From contig NZ_CP016268.1 in NCBI RefSeq assembly GCF_001677435.1, positions 1,415,001 through 1,479,000 of the forward strand: a stretch of 64,000 nucleotides of DNA. The letters run 5' to 3'. Under the pieces are notes generated by a model. The model saw only the letters and a program-made list of their open reading frames with translations, made no database searches and was not told the DNA's origin. Numbering within the stretch: the stretch's first letter is position 1; every line of letters begins with the position of its first letter. The stretch is from Woeseia oceani (lineage in GTDB: Bacteria > Pseudomonadota > Gammaproteobacteria > Steroidobacterales > Woeseiaceae). Positions 36,606 to 46,399 of this stretch are shown here, piece by piece. Made by a program: the position numbers and the translations under genes.

Positions 36606-38705
36606 TCAGCCGTTAATCAATGCATCGTAACTCTTGGCTGCAACTCGTGGAGCCTCGGCAAGCACCACTTCAGGCTCATGCACATAATGGCCCTGCATGA
36701 AATGTACGCCCAGCTGGAACAAAACTGCCATGGCATTGGCGTTTTCCACACGTTCTGCGATGGTGAGAATGCGTCGTTCCTCGGCGGCTGCAGCGAGCCG
36801 GCGCACGTTTTCCTGCATTTCGGTATCGCTGGTCAGAGAATGCATCAGTTCGCCGTCAATCTTTATGAAGTCCGGTTTGAGCAGGTCGAGAATTTGTACT
36901 CGGTTGCGCTCTATTCCGCAGTGCGCCAGTGCGAACCCGATGCCAGCAGCACGGATATCGCTCGCAAGTGTTTGCGCCAGCTTTATATGCAGTGCTGCAT
37001 CGCGTTCAGAAATTTGCAGGCAAATGCGGTTTGCCGGCAGATCCCGCTTGCCCAGTTCTTGCGTGACCCACTCCGCGAGCGACGGATCTTTAAGCGACTG
37101 CCGCGAAAGACGAATAAAAACTCGTTCTGCTTTTTCTTCCAGGCAGAAATCCATAGACGCGGTAATGATCCAGCGATCAATGGTTTTCATCAGGTTGTTT
37201 CGTTCTGCGGCCGGCAGGAATTCGGACGGTAATACCGAGTTGCCTTGTTCATCCAGCATCCGCACGAGCATATCGAACATCGGGCCTGCTTCACTGCGCA
37301 ACCCGGCTATTGGCAGGTGTGCAACGCGAAAGCGGTTTTCCATGAGAGCTGATCGAATGTGTTTCACCCAGATCGCGTCGAAACGCCGCAGGCGAGTATC
37401 CTCGTTGTCGGTATCACTTAGGCAGACCCTGTTGCCGCCTGCGCTGCGACCTTCGCGCTTTGCGGTAATCACCGCGGCAATCTGTTCCTCAAGCGAGTTA
37501 AAGATCCCGCTAATCGCACAAATACCCACTGTACAGGTGAGGTGAATAGTCTGATTTGCAATGTCAAACGGAAATTCCCGAATGTAATCGACGAGTTGCT
37601 GACCCCATGCCTGTGCGTCCTGTTCACTGCCGCGCTCCAGCAAAACCATTAACATCGTGCCTTCAAAGCGACCGGCAAAGTCGCGTGGATGCAGCCGCAG
37701 CCGAATTTGTTCCGCGAGCTGCGCAAGTATGTCCTCGGAAGCAAGGATGCCTACGTCATTTTGAACGGTTGAAAAATGATCGGGCTGAATACAAGCCAGC
37801 ACATACATACCAGACGAGGGCTTGTTTGCGCTGCGTTTTTGCATGCGCTCCAGAAATTGCTGGCGGTGATAGAAAAGGGTGGTTGGATCGCGTTGTAGCG
37901 CGTCGTGAACCAGCTTCGTGGGTTCTTCGACTGCAGCAGGTCGCTGCGCAATTTCGATTTGCACGTGCGGGCCGTCTTCGAATTCCACCAACTGGAAGCA
38001 CAGCGCAAGTTTGGTTGATTCACCATTGGCAGTGTGTGCTTTGACATCGAGCTGATCTTCGGCCGGCCACTTGCCTTTCATCGTTGCTACAAGAGCGCCC
38101 TTGATGGCCGCATGACTCTCCGCTTCAAAGCTGTCCATCAGTGGCAGCCCGGCCACGTCGTCTTCATTCGCAGCTTTAAACAGTTCGACCCAGGCACTGT
38201 TCACACTGGTAATGATGCCGTCCTGTGCGTAGGCGATCGCACTTTCCGAGCGCTCCATATACTGGTGCAACTGACGCTTGTATTCGTTGGCAGCGTTGAC
38301 GGTCGAATTCAGGGCTCTCTCCAGCCGCAATGCACGCAGCTCCCGCTCCATGATTGCCAACCAGCGCGTCCGGTGATTCGTTGAAACGAGGTCGCGCGCA
38401 CCGTCTTTCATCGCGGCCTGGATGGCGGCTTCATCCGGTTCCGCCTGTACGGCAATAACCGGAAGCTCAGGGTGGTAGCTGTCTTTCTGACGGACAACCT
38501 GGCGCACCTCGTCCGGATAGCTGTCCTGGAAAAGGATGATGAGTTCCGTCTTGTTCTCGCTCAGTATCTTGTCGAGTTGGCTGGGGTCAGCTGCCCATTC
38601 GCAGTGGGCGGCATGGCCTGAGCTGCGCAATGTAACATTGACGCACTCAACGTCTTCCTGGTTGCGTGTCAGTACAGCAACGGAAATGCCGTGATTCTGG
38701 TTCAA
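36606..38705 (-). CDS. FimX-like REC-PAS-GGDEF-EAL protein with degenerate catalytic motifs
   Basis: A 699-residue protein. Domains in order: receiver-like (about 1-130, no clear phospho-Asp at the expected place), PAS (about 140-260), GGDEF (about 270-435), EAL (about 445-695). The GGDEF site reads G-R-F-E-G-T-M (345-351) and the EAL site reads F-D-M-L-V-R (477-482), so neither synthesis nor hydrolysis of c-di-GMP is expected. The EAL start F-R-V-A-H-L-P-I-A-G-L and E-F-L-P-A-A-E-R follow FimX, a c-di-GMP receptor controlling type IV pili. The start is TTG, supported by AGGA seven bases upstream. It is read in the same direction as the FimV-like gene 238 bases downstream. Confidence 0.85.
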   Translation of the reverse strand: MNQNHGISVAVLTRNQEDVECVNVTLRSSGHAAHCEWAADPSQLDKILSENKTELIILFQDSYPDEVRQVVRQKDSYHPELPVIAVQAEPDEAAIQAAMKDGARDLVSTNHRTRWLAIMERELRALRLERALNSTVNAANEYKRQLHQYMERSESAIAYAQDGIITSVNSAWVELFKAANEDDVAGLPLMDSFEAESHAAIKGALVATMKGKWPAEDQLDVKAHTANGESTKLALCFQLVEFEDGPHVQIEIAQRPAAVEEPTKLVHDALQRDPTTLFYHRQQFLERMQKRSANKPSSGMYVLACIQPDHFSTVQNDVGILASEDILAQLAEQIRLRLHPRDFAGRFEGTMLMVLLERGSEQDAQAWGQQLVDYIREFPFDIANQTIHLTCTVGICAISGIFNSLEEQIAAVITAKREGRSAGGNRVCLSDTDNEDTRLRRFDAIWVKHIRSALMENRFRVAHLPIAGLRSEAGPMFDMLVRMLDEQGNSVLPSEFLPAAERNNLMKTIDRWIITASMDFCLEEKAERVFIRLSRQSLKDPSLAEWVTQELGKRDLPANRICLQISERDAALHIKLAQTLASDIRAAGIGFALAHCGIERNRVQILDLLKPDFIKIDGELMHSLTSDTEMQENVRRLAAAAEERRILTIAERVENANAMAVLFQLGVHFMQGHYVHEPEVVLAEAPRVAAKSYDALING

Positions 38706-39026
38706 AATTCAGTCCTGCCGGCGACAAGCGAATCTTGCCCGGCCAGATTAATTAAAATAGGGGTCGCTTCAATTGCTCCGGGGGCAGAGTAGCCCCTAGG
38801 AGCCGCTTGATTCCGTGATGGCCATCAAGTTCTGCGACGCGGATCACGATCTACTATGTGAATCAGTCGCTTATTGGGTGCCGATCGAGGGCTCAGGGCT
38901 CCCCACAGGCTTGGTTTCGCCGCCAATGCGGAACGGGTATCATACGGCCGGCCGCGACACTGTGATTGCGGCCACATTTTTTGGCGTACCAGGCGCCGAC
39001 CCGCAAGGGGCCGGTGAAAAGAGCAC
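38706..39026. other. 321-base divergent region between fimX-like and efp, with one hairpin
   Basis: No convincing gene lies here; frames that open across it are shadows of efp. The clearest structure is a stem-loop at 38775-38803: GCTCC pairs GGAGC and GGGGC pairs GCCCC around an AGAGTA loop, with a small internal loop. It sits 70 bases upstream of the FimX-like start on the minus strand, or about 220 bases upstream of efp on the plus strand. It has no T tract. An AT-rich AATTAAAATAG at 38751-38760 may belong to a promoter. No known riboswitch is recognised. Confidence 0.5.
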
Positions 39027-39593
39027 ATGGCAAGCTATAGCACCAGCGAATTTCGCTCAGGACTGCGTTTCATTATGGACAATGATCCTTGCATCATTGT
39101 TGAGAACGAGTTCGTCAAGCCGGGCAAGGGGCAAGCGTTCAATCGCGTTCGTATCAAGAACCTCAAGACCGGCAAGACCGTCGACAAGACCTTCAAGTCC
39201 GGTGACAGCGTCGAAGCCGCTGATGTTGTCGATACCGAAATGCAGTACCTCTACAACGACGGTGAATTCTGGCACTTCATGGTGCCGGATACATTCGAGC
39301 AACACGCCGCCGACGAAAAAGCGGTTGCAGACGCGAAGGCCTGGCTCAAAGAGCAGGACATGTGCCAGATCACGCTATGGAATAACGTGCCGCTTATCGT
39401 GATGCCGCCCAATTTTGTCGAACTGGAAATTGTCGAAACGGATCCGGGCGTGCGCGGTGATACGGCCAGCGGCGGCGTGAAGCCCGCGAAGCTGTCGACC
39501 GGGGCGGTGGTACGAGTACCGTTGTTCGTTGAACAGGGTGAAGTGATTCGGGTCGATACCCGCTCTGGCGACTACGTTTCGCGCGTCAAATAA
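39027..39593 (+). CDS. efp: Elongation factor P
   Basis: A 188-residue translation factor that relieves ribosome stalling at polyproline runs. Three beta-barrel domains are expected; the tip loop reads V-K-P-G-K-G-Q-A, with Lys34 the residue that EpmA beta-lysylates. The C-terminus [13 protein letters not shown] is the family ending. It overlaps the convergent msrC gene by 8 bases. epmA, its modifying ligase gene, is two genes away on the other strand; epmB is not next to it. Confidence 0.97.
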   Translation: MASYSTSEFRSGLRFIMDNDPCIIVENEFVKPGKGQAFNRVRIKNLKTGKTVDKTFKSGDSVEAADVVDTEMQYLYNDGEFWHFMVPDTFEQHAADEKAVADAKAWLKEQDMCQITLWNNVPLIVMPPNFVELEIVETDPGVRGDTASGGVKPAKLSTGAVVRVPLFVEQGEVIRVDTRSGDYVSRVK

Positions 39594-40065
39594 ACGTCGT
39601 TTGCGCGCGGCTTTCCAGCAGCGCGCAATAGTCTCGGCACAGTCGTTCGATACCCGCCTGATCTTCGCTGCTGAAGCGCGACAAGTGCGGGCTATCGATG
39701 TCGAGAACTCCAACCACGGTGTCGTTGATCACCAGCGGCACGACCAGTTCCGAGCGTGATGCGGAGTCGCAGGCAATGTGGCCTGGAAATTCGTCCACGT
39801 TCTCAATTCGCAGCGAGCGTCGTTCGCTTACGGCTGTTCCGCAAACACCTTTCCCTACGGGTATCCGCGCGCAGGCTGGTTTGCCTTGAAACGGACCCAG
39901 CACGAGATCAGTGCCCCGTACGACGTACGTACCCAGCCAGTTGATGGCTGGCAATGCCTGCCAAAGCAGGGCAACGAAATTTGCAGTGTTCGCAAGTGCG
40001 TCGGGTTCATCGGCAGTCAGCGCATCAAGTTGCCGAGAGAGTAGAGGATAGTCTGTGTCGGTCAT
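39586..40065 (-). CDS. msrC: Free methionine-(R)-sulfoxide reductase (GAF domain)
   Basis: A 159-residue single GAF-domain enzyme reducing free methionine-(R)-sulfoxide. Cys65, Cys75 and Cys99 are present in [14 protein letters not shown] and G-H-I-A-C-D; their spacing (10 and 24) equals that of the catalytic Cys84/94/118 of E. coli YebR/MsrC. It is the last gene of the sco1-pcuC-psd-epmA-msrC run; its ATG overlaps the epmA stop as ATGA. Confidence 0.92.
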   Translation of the reverse strand: MTDTDYPLLSRQLDALTADEPDALANTANFVALLWQALPAINWLGTYVVRGTDLVLGPFQGKPACARIPVGKGVCGTAVSERRSLRIENVDEFPGHIACDSASRSELVVPLVINDTVVGVLDIDSPHLSRFSSEDQAGIERLCRDYCALLESRAQTTFI

Positions 40066-41057
40066 GTTGGTACTTTCACCGCGGTGATGGATTGAACCTG
40101 ACGCAGTTCCTTTGCGCCGGAATTGACCATGACCAAGCGGTCAAAGCCGATTGCGACGCCGCAGCAGGCGGGCAATCCGGAGCGTAGCGCAGCCAGAAAG
40201 TCCCGGTCCAGCGGTCTTATCGGTTTGTTCGTCCGGGCGCGCAGTTCCTGGTCGCTGGCGCAGCGAGATTCCTGTTCCTCTGCGTCGCTCAGCTCGTAGT
40301 AACCGTTGGCCAATTCCAGTTCGCCGAAGAATATTTCGAAGCGGTCGGCAGTGTTCGGATCACCCGGGCAAAGTCTTGCCAACGCACTCTGCGATGCCGG
40401 GTAATGGTGGAGGACAGTCAGCTTCTCCCGGTCAAAGCGTGTAGCAACCCGGTGCGTTAACAACAGGTCCAGCCAGGCGTCGCGGTCATCACCCAGCGCG
40501 CGCCGGAGGTGATCATCGGCATCGGCGGCAACTCGCAGTTCGTCCAGCGTGCTGCCATGTGGGTCTATCCCGGCGTAGCGCTGAAAAGCATCAGCGTATG
40601 ACAGGTAATTCGCGTCATCCAGACTTGTGTGTTGATCCAGTACGCGCGCGATGAAAGCGACCGTATGCTGCATCATTTCCTCAAAGGCTATTTCACGCCG
40701 ATACCATTCCACCATGGTGAACTCGGGTTGGTGCCTTGGGCCAACTTCGCCGTCGCGAAATACTTTGCCGATCTGGTAGATGTCCGGCCAGCCGGCTGCC
40801 AGCAGGCGCTTCATCGCGAACTCAGGTGAGGTGTGCAGGAAATAGGGCTGATCACCTCCTGCCTGCACCAGTGCGCGGATACTCTCAATTTGCGGGTCGC
40901 TGACGGCCGCGGCAGAGAGCGCGGGCGTCTCTACTTCAAGAACGCCGTGTTCGGCGAAAAATGCCCGCGCCGACCCCAGCATTCTTGCCCGGCACCGGGC
41001 TGTTTCGAGCGACGCTGTTGGCCGCCAGTCCGGCAAGGATTTAGTCTCGTCGTTCAC
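40062..41057 (-). CDS. epmA: Elongation factor P--(R)-beta-lysine ligase
   Basis: A 331-residue paralogue of class II lysyl-tRNA synthetase without an anticodon-binding domain, which attaches beta-lysine to EF-P Lys34. Seen: motif 2-like Q-I-G-K-V-F-R-D-G-E then H-Q-P-E-F-T-M-V-E-W-Y-R, and motif 3-like G-V-A-I-G-F-D-R-L-V-M. The normal EpmA length is about 325. It starts with GTG, overlapping the psd stop (GTGA). Proximity to efp supports the assignment. Confidence 0.95.
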   Translation of the reverse strand: MNDETKSLPDWRPTASLETARCRARMLGSARAFFAEHGVLEVETPALSAAAVSDPQIESIRALVQAGGDQPYFLHTSPEFAMKRLLAAGWPDIYQIGKVFRDGEVGPRHQPEFTMVEWYRREIAFEEMMQHTVAFIARVLDQHTSLDDANYLSYADAFQRYAGIDPHGSTLDELRVAADADDHLRRALGDDRDAWLDLLLTHRVATRFDREKLTVLHHYPASQSALARLCPGDPNTADRFEIFFGELELANGYYELSDAEEQESRCASDQELRARTNKPIRPLDRDFLAALRSGLPACCGVAIGFDRLVMVNSGAKELRQVQSITAVKVPT

Positions 41058-41929
41058 CGGGCTTTCGCATTGAATGTGGCGAGTTCTTCGCCCATTCGCA
41101 CCGGTCTGCCCTGATGCAGTGAATCACGCAGCGTGACCGTGCGCGGCAGCAGAAGAATTACTGTAGAGCCCATGTTAAACCAGCCCAGCAAGCCTCCCTT
41201 CGCGACGCTTCGCTTAGTCGGGCTGCCGCCAAGATCGAGTTGTTCGATCATGCCTTTGCGACGCGGACGGATTTCGCCAGTCCACGGAGTACTGATTGAG
41301 CCAACGTTCATGGCGCCAACGAATACGACAACAAACGGACCCATGTCCGATTCAAAATGGCAAATCAATCGTTCGTTGCGCGCGAATAAGCCAGGCAGGT
41401 GCGATACGGTAGCCTGATTGACACTGAACAAGTCGCCGGGAACGTAGCGCGCCGCTGTCAGCTGGCCGGCAAATGGGGCGTGCACCCGATGGTAGTTATG
41501 CGGCGCAAGGTAGATGGTTGCAAATTTGCCATTGTTGTAATGGTTTGCATCGTTCAGGTCTGTGGCAAGCAAGTCCCGCAATGTGTAGTAGTGGCCCTTC
41601 GCCTGAAACAGTCGTCCATGTGAAATTTTGCCAGCCTCGCTGATCGTGCCATCCACAGGGCAAGCCAGGACATCGGTTCCATCGGCAATGGGCCGCGCAT
41701 CGGCTTTCAGTTCGCGAATGAAGAACTTGTTAAACGAAGCGTAACCGTCCGGAACCGGGGCGTCGGCTTCCTGAGTATCCACTTTGAACAGTCGGACAAA
41801 GCCGCGGATCAGCAGATTCTTGACGGCGGTATTCCGGACACGCGTTAGCCGATAGACCATCGCGGTGATGCCGAATCGCGGCAGCAGGTATTGCAGGTAG
41901 ACGAACAACCGCGCTGTTATGTTACTCAA
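41054..41929 (-). CDS. psd: Phosphatidylserine decarboxylase proenzyme
   Basis: A 291-residue inner-membrane proenzyme that makes phosphatidylethanolamine. Autocleavage occurs at the Gly-Ser of N-M-G-S-T-V, where the new pyruvoyl group forms from the Ser; His-rich motif A-P-H-N-Y-H-R-V-H is the other active-site part. The start is TTG, overlapping the pcuC stop as TTGA; no nearer Met fits the E. coli Psd N-terminus. psd next to epmA is common in gammaproteobacteria, but its pairing with copper chaperones is less so. Confidence 0.95.
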   Translation of the reverse strand: MSNITARLFVYLQYLLPRFGITAMVYRLTRVRNTAVKNLLIRGFVRLFKVDTQEADAPVPDGYASFNKFFIRELKADARPIADGTDVLACPVDGTISEAGKISHGRLFQAKGHYYTLRDLLATDLNDANHYNNGKFATIYLAPHNYHRVHAPFAGQLTAARYVPGDLFSVNQATVSHLPGLFARNERLICHFESDMGPFVVVFVGAMNVGSISTPWTGEIRPRRKGMIEQLDLGGSPTKRSVAKGGLLGWFNMGSTVILLLPRTVTLRDSLHQGRPVRMGEELATFNAKAR

Positions 41930-42384
41930 TGTATGTCCTCGTGCATGGGCGGTGGTGCGTTGCGGGCGAAAAACTCGACGGGAGCGATAACGGCGTCGTG
42001 CTGACTGAGGTTGAACGTCAATGTGTCCACTGTGCCGGCGGTGACGGGTTCATGGGGCTGCATTAACATGAGATGAACACCACCTGGCTCCAGTTCAAGG
42101 GTTTCGCCCGCTCGTATCTCAATATTCTCCATAGCGCGCATACGCGCATGCCCGTCTTGCATCACGGTTTCGTGAATCTCTGCGTTCGCGAACAGTTTGC
42201 TGTGCACGCTCTCGATACGAATATCTTGCCCCGTGTTGTTGTGCACAGTGAGGTAAGCGACAGCCATACCGCTGGTGCCGACAGGTGCAAAGCCATACGT
42301 ATGGGTTATGACCAGCCCGTCTGGAGCAGGACTGCAGGCGCTCAGTGCCGCACAGCACAGCGCAATGGCTATTCGTCCTGTCAT
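41926..42384 (-). CDS. Periplasmic copper chaperone PCu(A)C, lipoprotein
   Basis: A 152-residue protein with a lipoprotein signal (L-S-A-C, Cys17). The copper site follows the H-x10-M-x21-H-x-M pattern: H-E-T-V-M-Q-D-G-H-A-R-M and later G-G-V-H-L-M-L-M-Q-P. PCu(A)C proteins carry Cu(I) to the CuA site of cytochrome oxidase, usually with a Sco protein. It overlaps both neighbours by 4 bases. Confidence 0.93.
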   Translation of the reverse strand: MTGRIAIALCCAALSACSPAPDGLVITHTYGFAPVGTSGMAVAYLTVHNNTGQDIRIESVHSKLFANAEIHETVMQDGHARMRAMENIEIRAGETLELEPGGVHLMLMQPHEPVTAGTVDTLTFNLSQHDAVIAPVEFFARNAPPPMHEDIH

Positions 42385-42995
42385 TTTCGGGAAATCAGGA
42401 TGGCGAGGTCGTTGACGAACGCGTCCACTGAATGCGGCGCCGAAAACAGCGCTGACAGTTCGGCAGCCGGATTCGTCAGCAGGACAGCGGTCGAATGGTC
42501 AACCACGTAGCTTGTGTCGCTTGTATTGGCCTTCTGGAAGTGTATGCCAAGATCGCTGGTCAGTTTCTGCAGTTCATCGATCTCGCCGCTAACGCCCGTA
42601 ACGTGATCGCCGAATATGTGTACGTAATCTGCCAGAACGTCCGCGGTATCGCGCTCCGGGTCGACACTGATCAGGACGATTTCCGGCAAGGGATCGACGC
42701 CGTTTTCGGCCAGGCGCTGGCGCGCGATCGACAGCTGTTGCAGGGTGGCCGGGCAAATATCGGGGCAATGCGTGAAGCCGAAAAACAGCAGTGTCCAGTT
42801 GCCGGCGAGTCGCTGATTGCCAAATGGCTGGCCGCGGTCGTCAAGCAGTTCGAACGGCGGCAGCGCGCGCGAGTCCGGCAGTACGGTCGCATCCTGCAAT
42901 GTCTGCGGCTGCACCGCTTTGCTCAGGAAGTAGCCGCCGCCGGCCAGACCCAGCACAATGAAAGTGCCAGCGATTATGTAGCGCATAGGTGTCAT
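42381..42995 (-). CDS. SCO1/SenC-family copper chaperone
   Basis: About 204 residues with an N-terminal membrane anchor (about 5-25) and a thioredoxin-like domain. Cu-binding residues are Cys77 and Cys81 in T-H-C-P-D-I-C-P and a His in V-V-D-H-S-T. Sco proteins act in CuA loading of cytochrome c oxidase. A TTG one codon earlier (42998) is possible, and an ATG at 42986 too. It heads the five-gene run of ATGA-type overlaps; its promoter must lie in the short gap before prmB on the other strand. Confidence 0.94.
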   Translation of the reverse strand: MTPMRYIIAGTFIVLGLAGGGYFLSKAVQPQTLQDATVLPDSRALPPFELLDDRGQPFGNQRLAGNWTLLFFGFTHCPDICPATLQQLSIARQRLAENGVDPLPEIVLISVDPERDTADVLADYVHIFGDHVTGVSGEIDELQKLTSDLGIHFQKANTSDTSYVVDHSTAVLLTNPAAELSALFSAPHSVDAFVNDLAILISRK

Positions 42996-43168
42996 CAATG
43001 CAGGTCGTCAGAAGGTATTGAGAGGCGGAGTTTAATGGATCCGGAGGCGACTTTCAGAACCCCGCGCAGGCCCGCTGATGTGTGGCCGGGTAAGCGCATT
43101 TGAATTGCGCGCGTGGTAGATTGCAACGCCAGCAGACAGGGCCCTACGTGCCGGAAGTGCAATCAGAC

Positions 43169-44104
43169 ATGCCGAACATGCCGACCAACAACACCTCGCC
43201 ATCACTGACGGTGGCTGCAATGATCGACGTTGTTGCAGAGCAGTTCGCGGCCGCCGAACTGACCTACGGGCATGGCACGGATAACCCCGTTGACGAAGCC
43301 GCGTGGCTGGTGTTTTCAACCTTGCAGCTCGATTTCGCATCGGCCGACTCCAGCTATCAGCGATTGCTCAATGCAGCCGAATGCAGCGCAGTGCTTGCGC
43401 TCGCTGAGCGCCGGGTCTCGGAGCGGATGCCACTGGCGTACCTGTTACGCAGCGCCTGGTTTGCGGGGCACGAATTCTACGTCGACGAGCGGGTACTCGT
43501 CCCGCGCTCGCCGCTGGCGGAACTCATACATGAACGGTTTGCACCATGGCTGGATCCGGACCGGGTTCGCCGTGCCGTCGATCTGGGGACCGGCAGTGGC
43601 TGCATTGCAATTGCCATAGCTCATGAGTTTCCGGATGCCAAGGTCGACGCCGTGGATATATCCGCCGATGCCCTGGCTGTTGCTGCCATCAATGTCGAGC
43701 GGCACGCGCTCGGTGAGCGGGTGCGTCTCGTCCAATCATCGTTCTTTGACGAGCTCGAAGGCGAGTACGAGCTGATAGTCAGCAATCCGCCCTATGTTGA
43801 TGAAGAAGATATGGATTCCCTGGCGCCGGAGTTCACCCACGAGCCGGCTTTAGGGTTGAGCGCCGGGGCTGACGGTCTGGATTCGGTGACAGTGATACTG
43901 CATGATGCGTGCCGCTTTCTCGCACCTGACGGCGTGCTGGTCGTTGAGGTAGGTAACAGTCAGGAAGCGTTGGAGAATCGCTTTCCAAAGGTACCGTTTG
44001 TCTGGCTCGAATTTGCCTACGGCGGGCAGGGTGTATTCCTGCTGACGCGGGAAGATCTGGACAGGCATGGCGAAGAATTCAGTCGAGCCGCTGAGGTGAA
44101 ATAG
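43169..44104 (+). CDS. prmB: Ribosomal protein L3 N5-glutamine methyltransferase
   Basis: About 311 residues. Seen: [36 protein letters not shown]-binding [13 protein letters not shown], and the catalytic N-P-P-Y. This is PrmB rather than PrmC, because of the G-H-E-F-Y-V segment. The ATG at 43169 puts the Y-G-H-G motif at the same place as in E. coli; in-frame TTG (43100) and GTG (43148) starts lie upstream. aroC follows after two bases. Confidence 0.94.
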   Translation: MPNMPTNNTSPSLTVAAMIDVVAEQFAAAELTYGHGTDNPVDEAAWLVFSTLQLDFASADSSYQRLLNAAECSAVLALAERRVSERMPLAYLLRSAWFAGHEFYVDERVLVPRSPLAELIHERFAPWLDPDRVRRAVDLGTGSGCIAIAIAHEFPDAKVDAVDISADALAVAAINVERHALGERVRLVQSSFFDELEGEYELIVSNPPYVDEEDMDSLAPEFTHEPALGLSAGADGLDSVTVILHDACRFLAPDGVLVVEVGNSQEALENRFPKVPFVWLEFAYGGQGVFLLTREDLDRHGEEFSRAAEVK

Positions 44105-44106
44105 AG

Positions 44107-45207
44107 ATGCCCGGAAATACATTTGGACGCATGTTTACGGTGACCACCTTTGGTGAAAGTCACGGGCTGGCACTGGGGTGCGTGGTTGACGGTTGCCCGC
44201 CGGGCATGGCTTTGTCGGAAGATGACATCCAGGCTGACCTCGAGCGACGCCGGCCCGGCAAGTCTCGGCATACCACGCAACGCCGCGAACCGGACAAGGT
44301 CAAGATTCTGTCCGGGGTATTTGAAGGCCTGACCACCGGTACGCCGATCGGGCTTTTGATCGAGAACACGGATCAGCGGTCGCACGACTACGGCGATATC
44401 AAGGACAAGTTCCGACCGGGCCATGCGGACTACACTTATCACCAGAAGTACGGCATCCGCGACTACCGGGGTGGTGGCCGTTCATCCGCCCGCGAGACGA
44501 CCATGCGGGTCGCCGCCGGGGCTATCGCTCGGAAGTACCTGGCGGAACGCCTAGGCGTCAGAATTCAGGGCTATCTCGCGCAGTTGGGCCCGATCCAGCT
44601 GGCGGCCGAGAACCTCGATATCGTCGACGAGAACCCGTTCTTTTGTGCCGATGCCGGCAAACTTGCGGAGCTTGAAGCCTACATGGACGAGCTGCGGGCA
44701 GCGGGCGATTCGATCGGCGCTAAGATCAGCATACTCGCCCAGGGTGCCCCGGTCGGTCTGGGCGAGCCCGTCTTTGACAAGCTCGAGGCCGATCTCGCGC
44801 ACGGTCTGATGAGTATCAATGCCGTGAAGGGCGTGGAACTGGGCGCAGGCTTTGCGGCTGTCAGCCAGAAAGGCAGCCAGCATCGCGATGAAATTTCTCC
44901 GGACGGGTTCAAAAAGAATGACGCGGGCGGTACCCTTGGCGGGATATCGTCCGGTCAGGACATACTCGCAAGCATTGCGTTGAAACCAACGTCCAGTATT
45001 TCGGTTGCCGGCCAGACAGTAGACAAAAAAGGGCAGGCATCTGAGATCGTGACGAAGGGTCGCCACGATCCGTGCGTCGGCTTGCGGGCAACGCCCATCG
45101 CTGAGGCGATGGTTGCTTTGGTACTTATGGATCACTACCTCAGACATCGTGCCCAGAATGCCGACGTAGTTGCCGGTACCCCGATCATTCCTGCGAGCAT
45201 TCGCTAA
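44107..45207 (+). CDS. aroC: Chorismate synthase
   Basis: A 366-residue FMN enzyme making chorismate from EPSP, last step of the shikimate path. Seen: [43 protein letters not shown], and [11 protein letters not shown]. All fit AroC of usual length. It is two bases after prmB, so probably read with it. Confidence 0.97.
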   Translation: MPGNTFGRMFTVTTFGESHGLALGCVVDGCPPGMALSEDDIQADLERRRPGKSRHTTQRREPDKVKILSGVFEGLTTGTPIGLLIENTDQRSHDYGDIKDKFRPGHADYTYHQKYGIRDYRGGGRSSARETTMRVAAGAIARKYLAERLGVRIQGYLAQLGPIQLAAENLDIVDENPFFCADAGKLAELEAYMDELRAAGDSIGAKISILAQGAPVGLGEPVFDKLEADLAHGLMSINAVKGVELGAGFAAVSQKGSQHRDEISPDGFKKNDAGGTLGGISSGQDILASIALKPTSSISVAGQTVDKKGQASEIVTKGRHDPCVGLRATPIAEAMVALVLMDHYLRHRAQNADVVAGTPIIPASIR

Positions 45208-45273
45208 ACGTCAGTATGTGACGGATCAGCGACTCGCAACAGACCAGTCAAACAGAAGGAAGTAACAGGAATT

Positions 45274-46296
45274 ATGTCAGAGCCATTCGAAATCGCCGTT
45301 GTTGGTGCCACAGGTGCTGTCGGCGAGGCAATGTTGCAGGTGTTGTCGCAGCGCAAGTTCCCCGCCCGCAAGGTACATGCACTGGCCAGTGCACGTTCCG
45401 TTGGCAAGGAAGTGTCCTTCGGCAACCGCAAACTGATTGTCGAGGATCTGGCTGATTTCGACTTCTCGAAAGTCAAAATCGCTTTGTTTTCAGCGGGTGG
45501 GTCCGTGTCTGCGGAACACGCACCGCGCGCGGCTGCGGCCGGTTGTGTCGTCGTCGACAATACATCGCATTTTCGTCGCGACGACGACATTCCGCTGGTG
45601 GTTCCCGAGGTCAACGAGGACAAGATTGCCGACTATAAGACGCGCGGCATCATCGCCAACCCGAATTGCTCTACTATTCAGATGCTTGTAGCACTAAAGC
45701 CGATTCATGATGCGGCTAAGATTACCCGCATTAATGTCGCGACCTACCAGGCCGTGTCGGGCGCTGGCCGCAGTGCCGTCGAAGAGTTGGCACGGCAGGC
45801 GACTCAGTTGCTGAACGGGCGTCCGCTGGAGCTAAAAGGCGCAGCCAAGCAAATCGCGTTCAATGCCGTTCCGCACATTGACGAGTTCCAGGACAATCGT
45901 TACACCCGGGAAGAAATGAAAATGGTCTGGGAGACCCGCAAGATTCTCGGTGATGAGAGTATTGCTGTGAACCCGACTGCGGTACGTATTCCGGTGTTCT
46001 ACGGACATTCAGAGGCCATCCATCTCGAAACGGAAAGGAAGATCAGCGCCGAAGAAGTGTGCGAATTGATGCGTGCTGCACCGGGGGTTGAGCTGCGGGA
46101 TGGCTGTGAATTGGGAGCATATCCGACCGCCGTCACAGACAGTTCGGGCAATGATCCGGTATACGTAGGCCGGGTGCGTGAAGATATCAGTCATCCGCGT
46201 GGCATTAATCTGTGGGTTGTGGCTGACAATATTCGTAAGGGCGCGGCTCTAAATAGCGTCCAAATAGCTGAAATATTGGCGAAAAAGTATTTATAA
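45274..46296 (+). CDS. asd: Aspartate-semialdehyde dehydrogenase
   Basis: A 340-residue NADPH enzyme of the aspartate family pathway (lysine, threonine, methionine, DAP). Seen: G-A-T-G-A-V-G near the N-terminus, the active-site Cys132 in A-N-P-N-C-S-T, and the S-G-A-G-R-S-A-V segment. AAGGAAG precedes the ATG. Its position just before fimV and truA equals the Pseudomonas order. leuB, often beside asd there, is not here. Confidence 0.96.
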   Translation: MSEPFEIAVVGATGAVGEAMLQVLSQRKFPARKVHALASARSVGKEVSFGNRKLIVEDLADFDFSKVKIALFSAGGSVSAEHAPRAAAAGCVVVDNTSHFRRDDDIPLVVPEVNEDKIADYKTRGIIANPNCSTIQMLVALKPIHDAAKITRINVATYQAVSGAGRSAVEELARQATQLLNGRPLELKGAAKQIAFNAVPHIDEFQDNRYTREEMKMVWETRKILGDESIAVNPTAVRIPVFYGHSEAIHLETERKISAEEVCELMRAAPGVELRDGCELGAYPTAVTDSSGNDPVYVGRVREDISHPRGINLWVVADNIRKGAALNSVQIAEILAKKYL

Positions 46297-46399
46297 GCTA
46301 TAGTTCACCAGCGAATTGGGGTGAGCGTCCGAAAACCAAAAAACGAGGCTCCCGAGCGTGCACATCGGGCAAATATTCTGGGAGCCGGAGAAATTTATT

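Noticed and set aside
38815-39402. 195-residue frame starting in the region before efp
   Set aside because: It continues out of frame through efp and becomes Ser/Arg-rich; no evidence of a gene.
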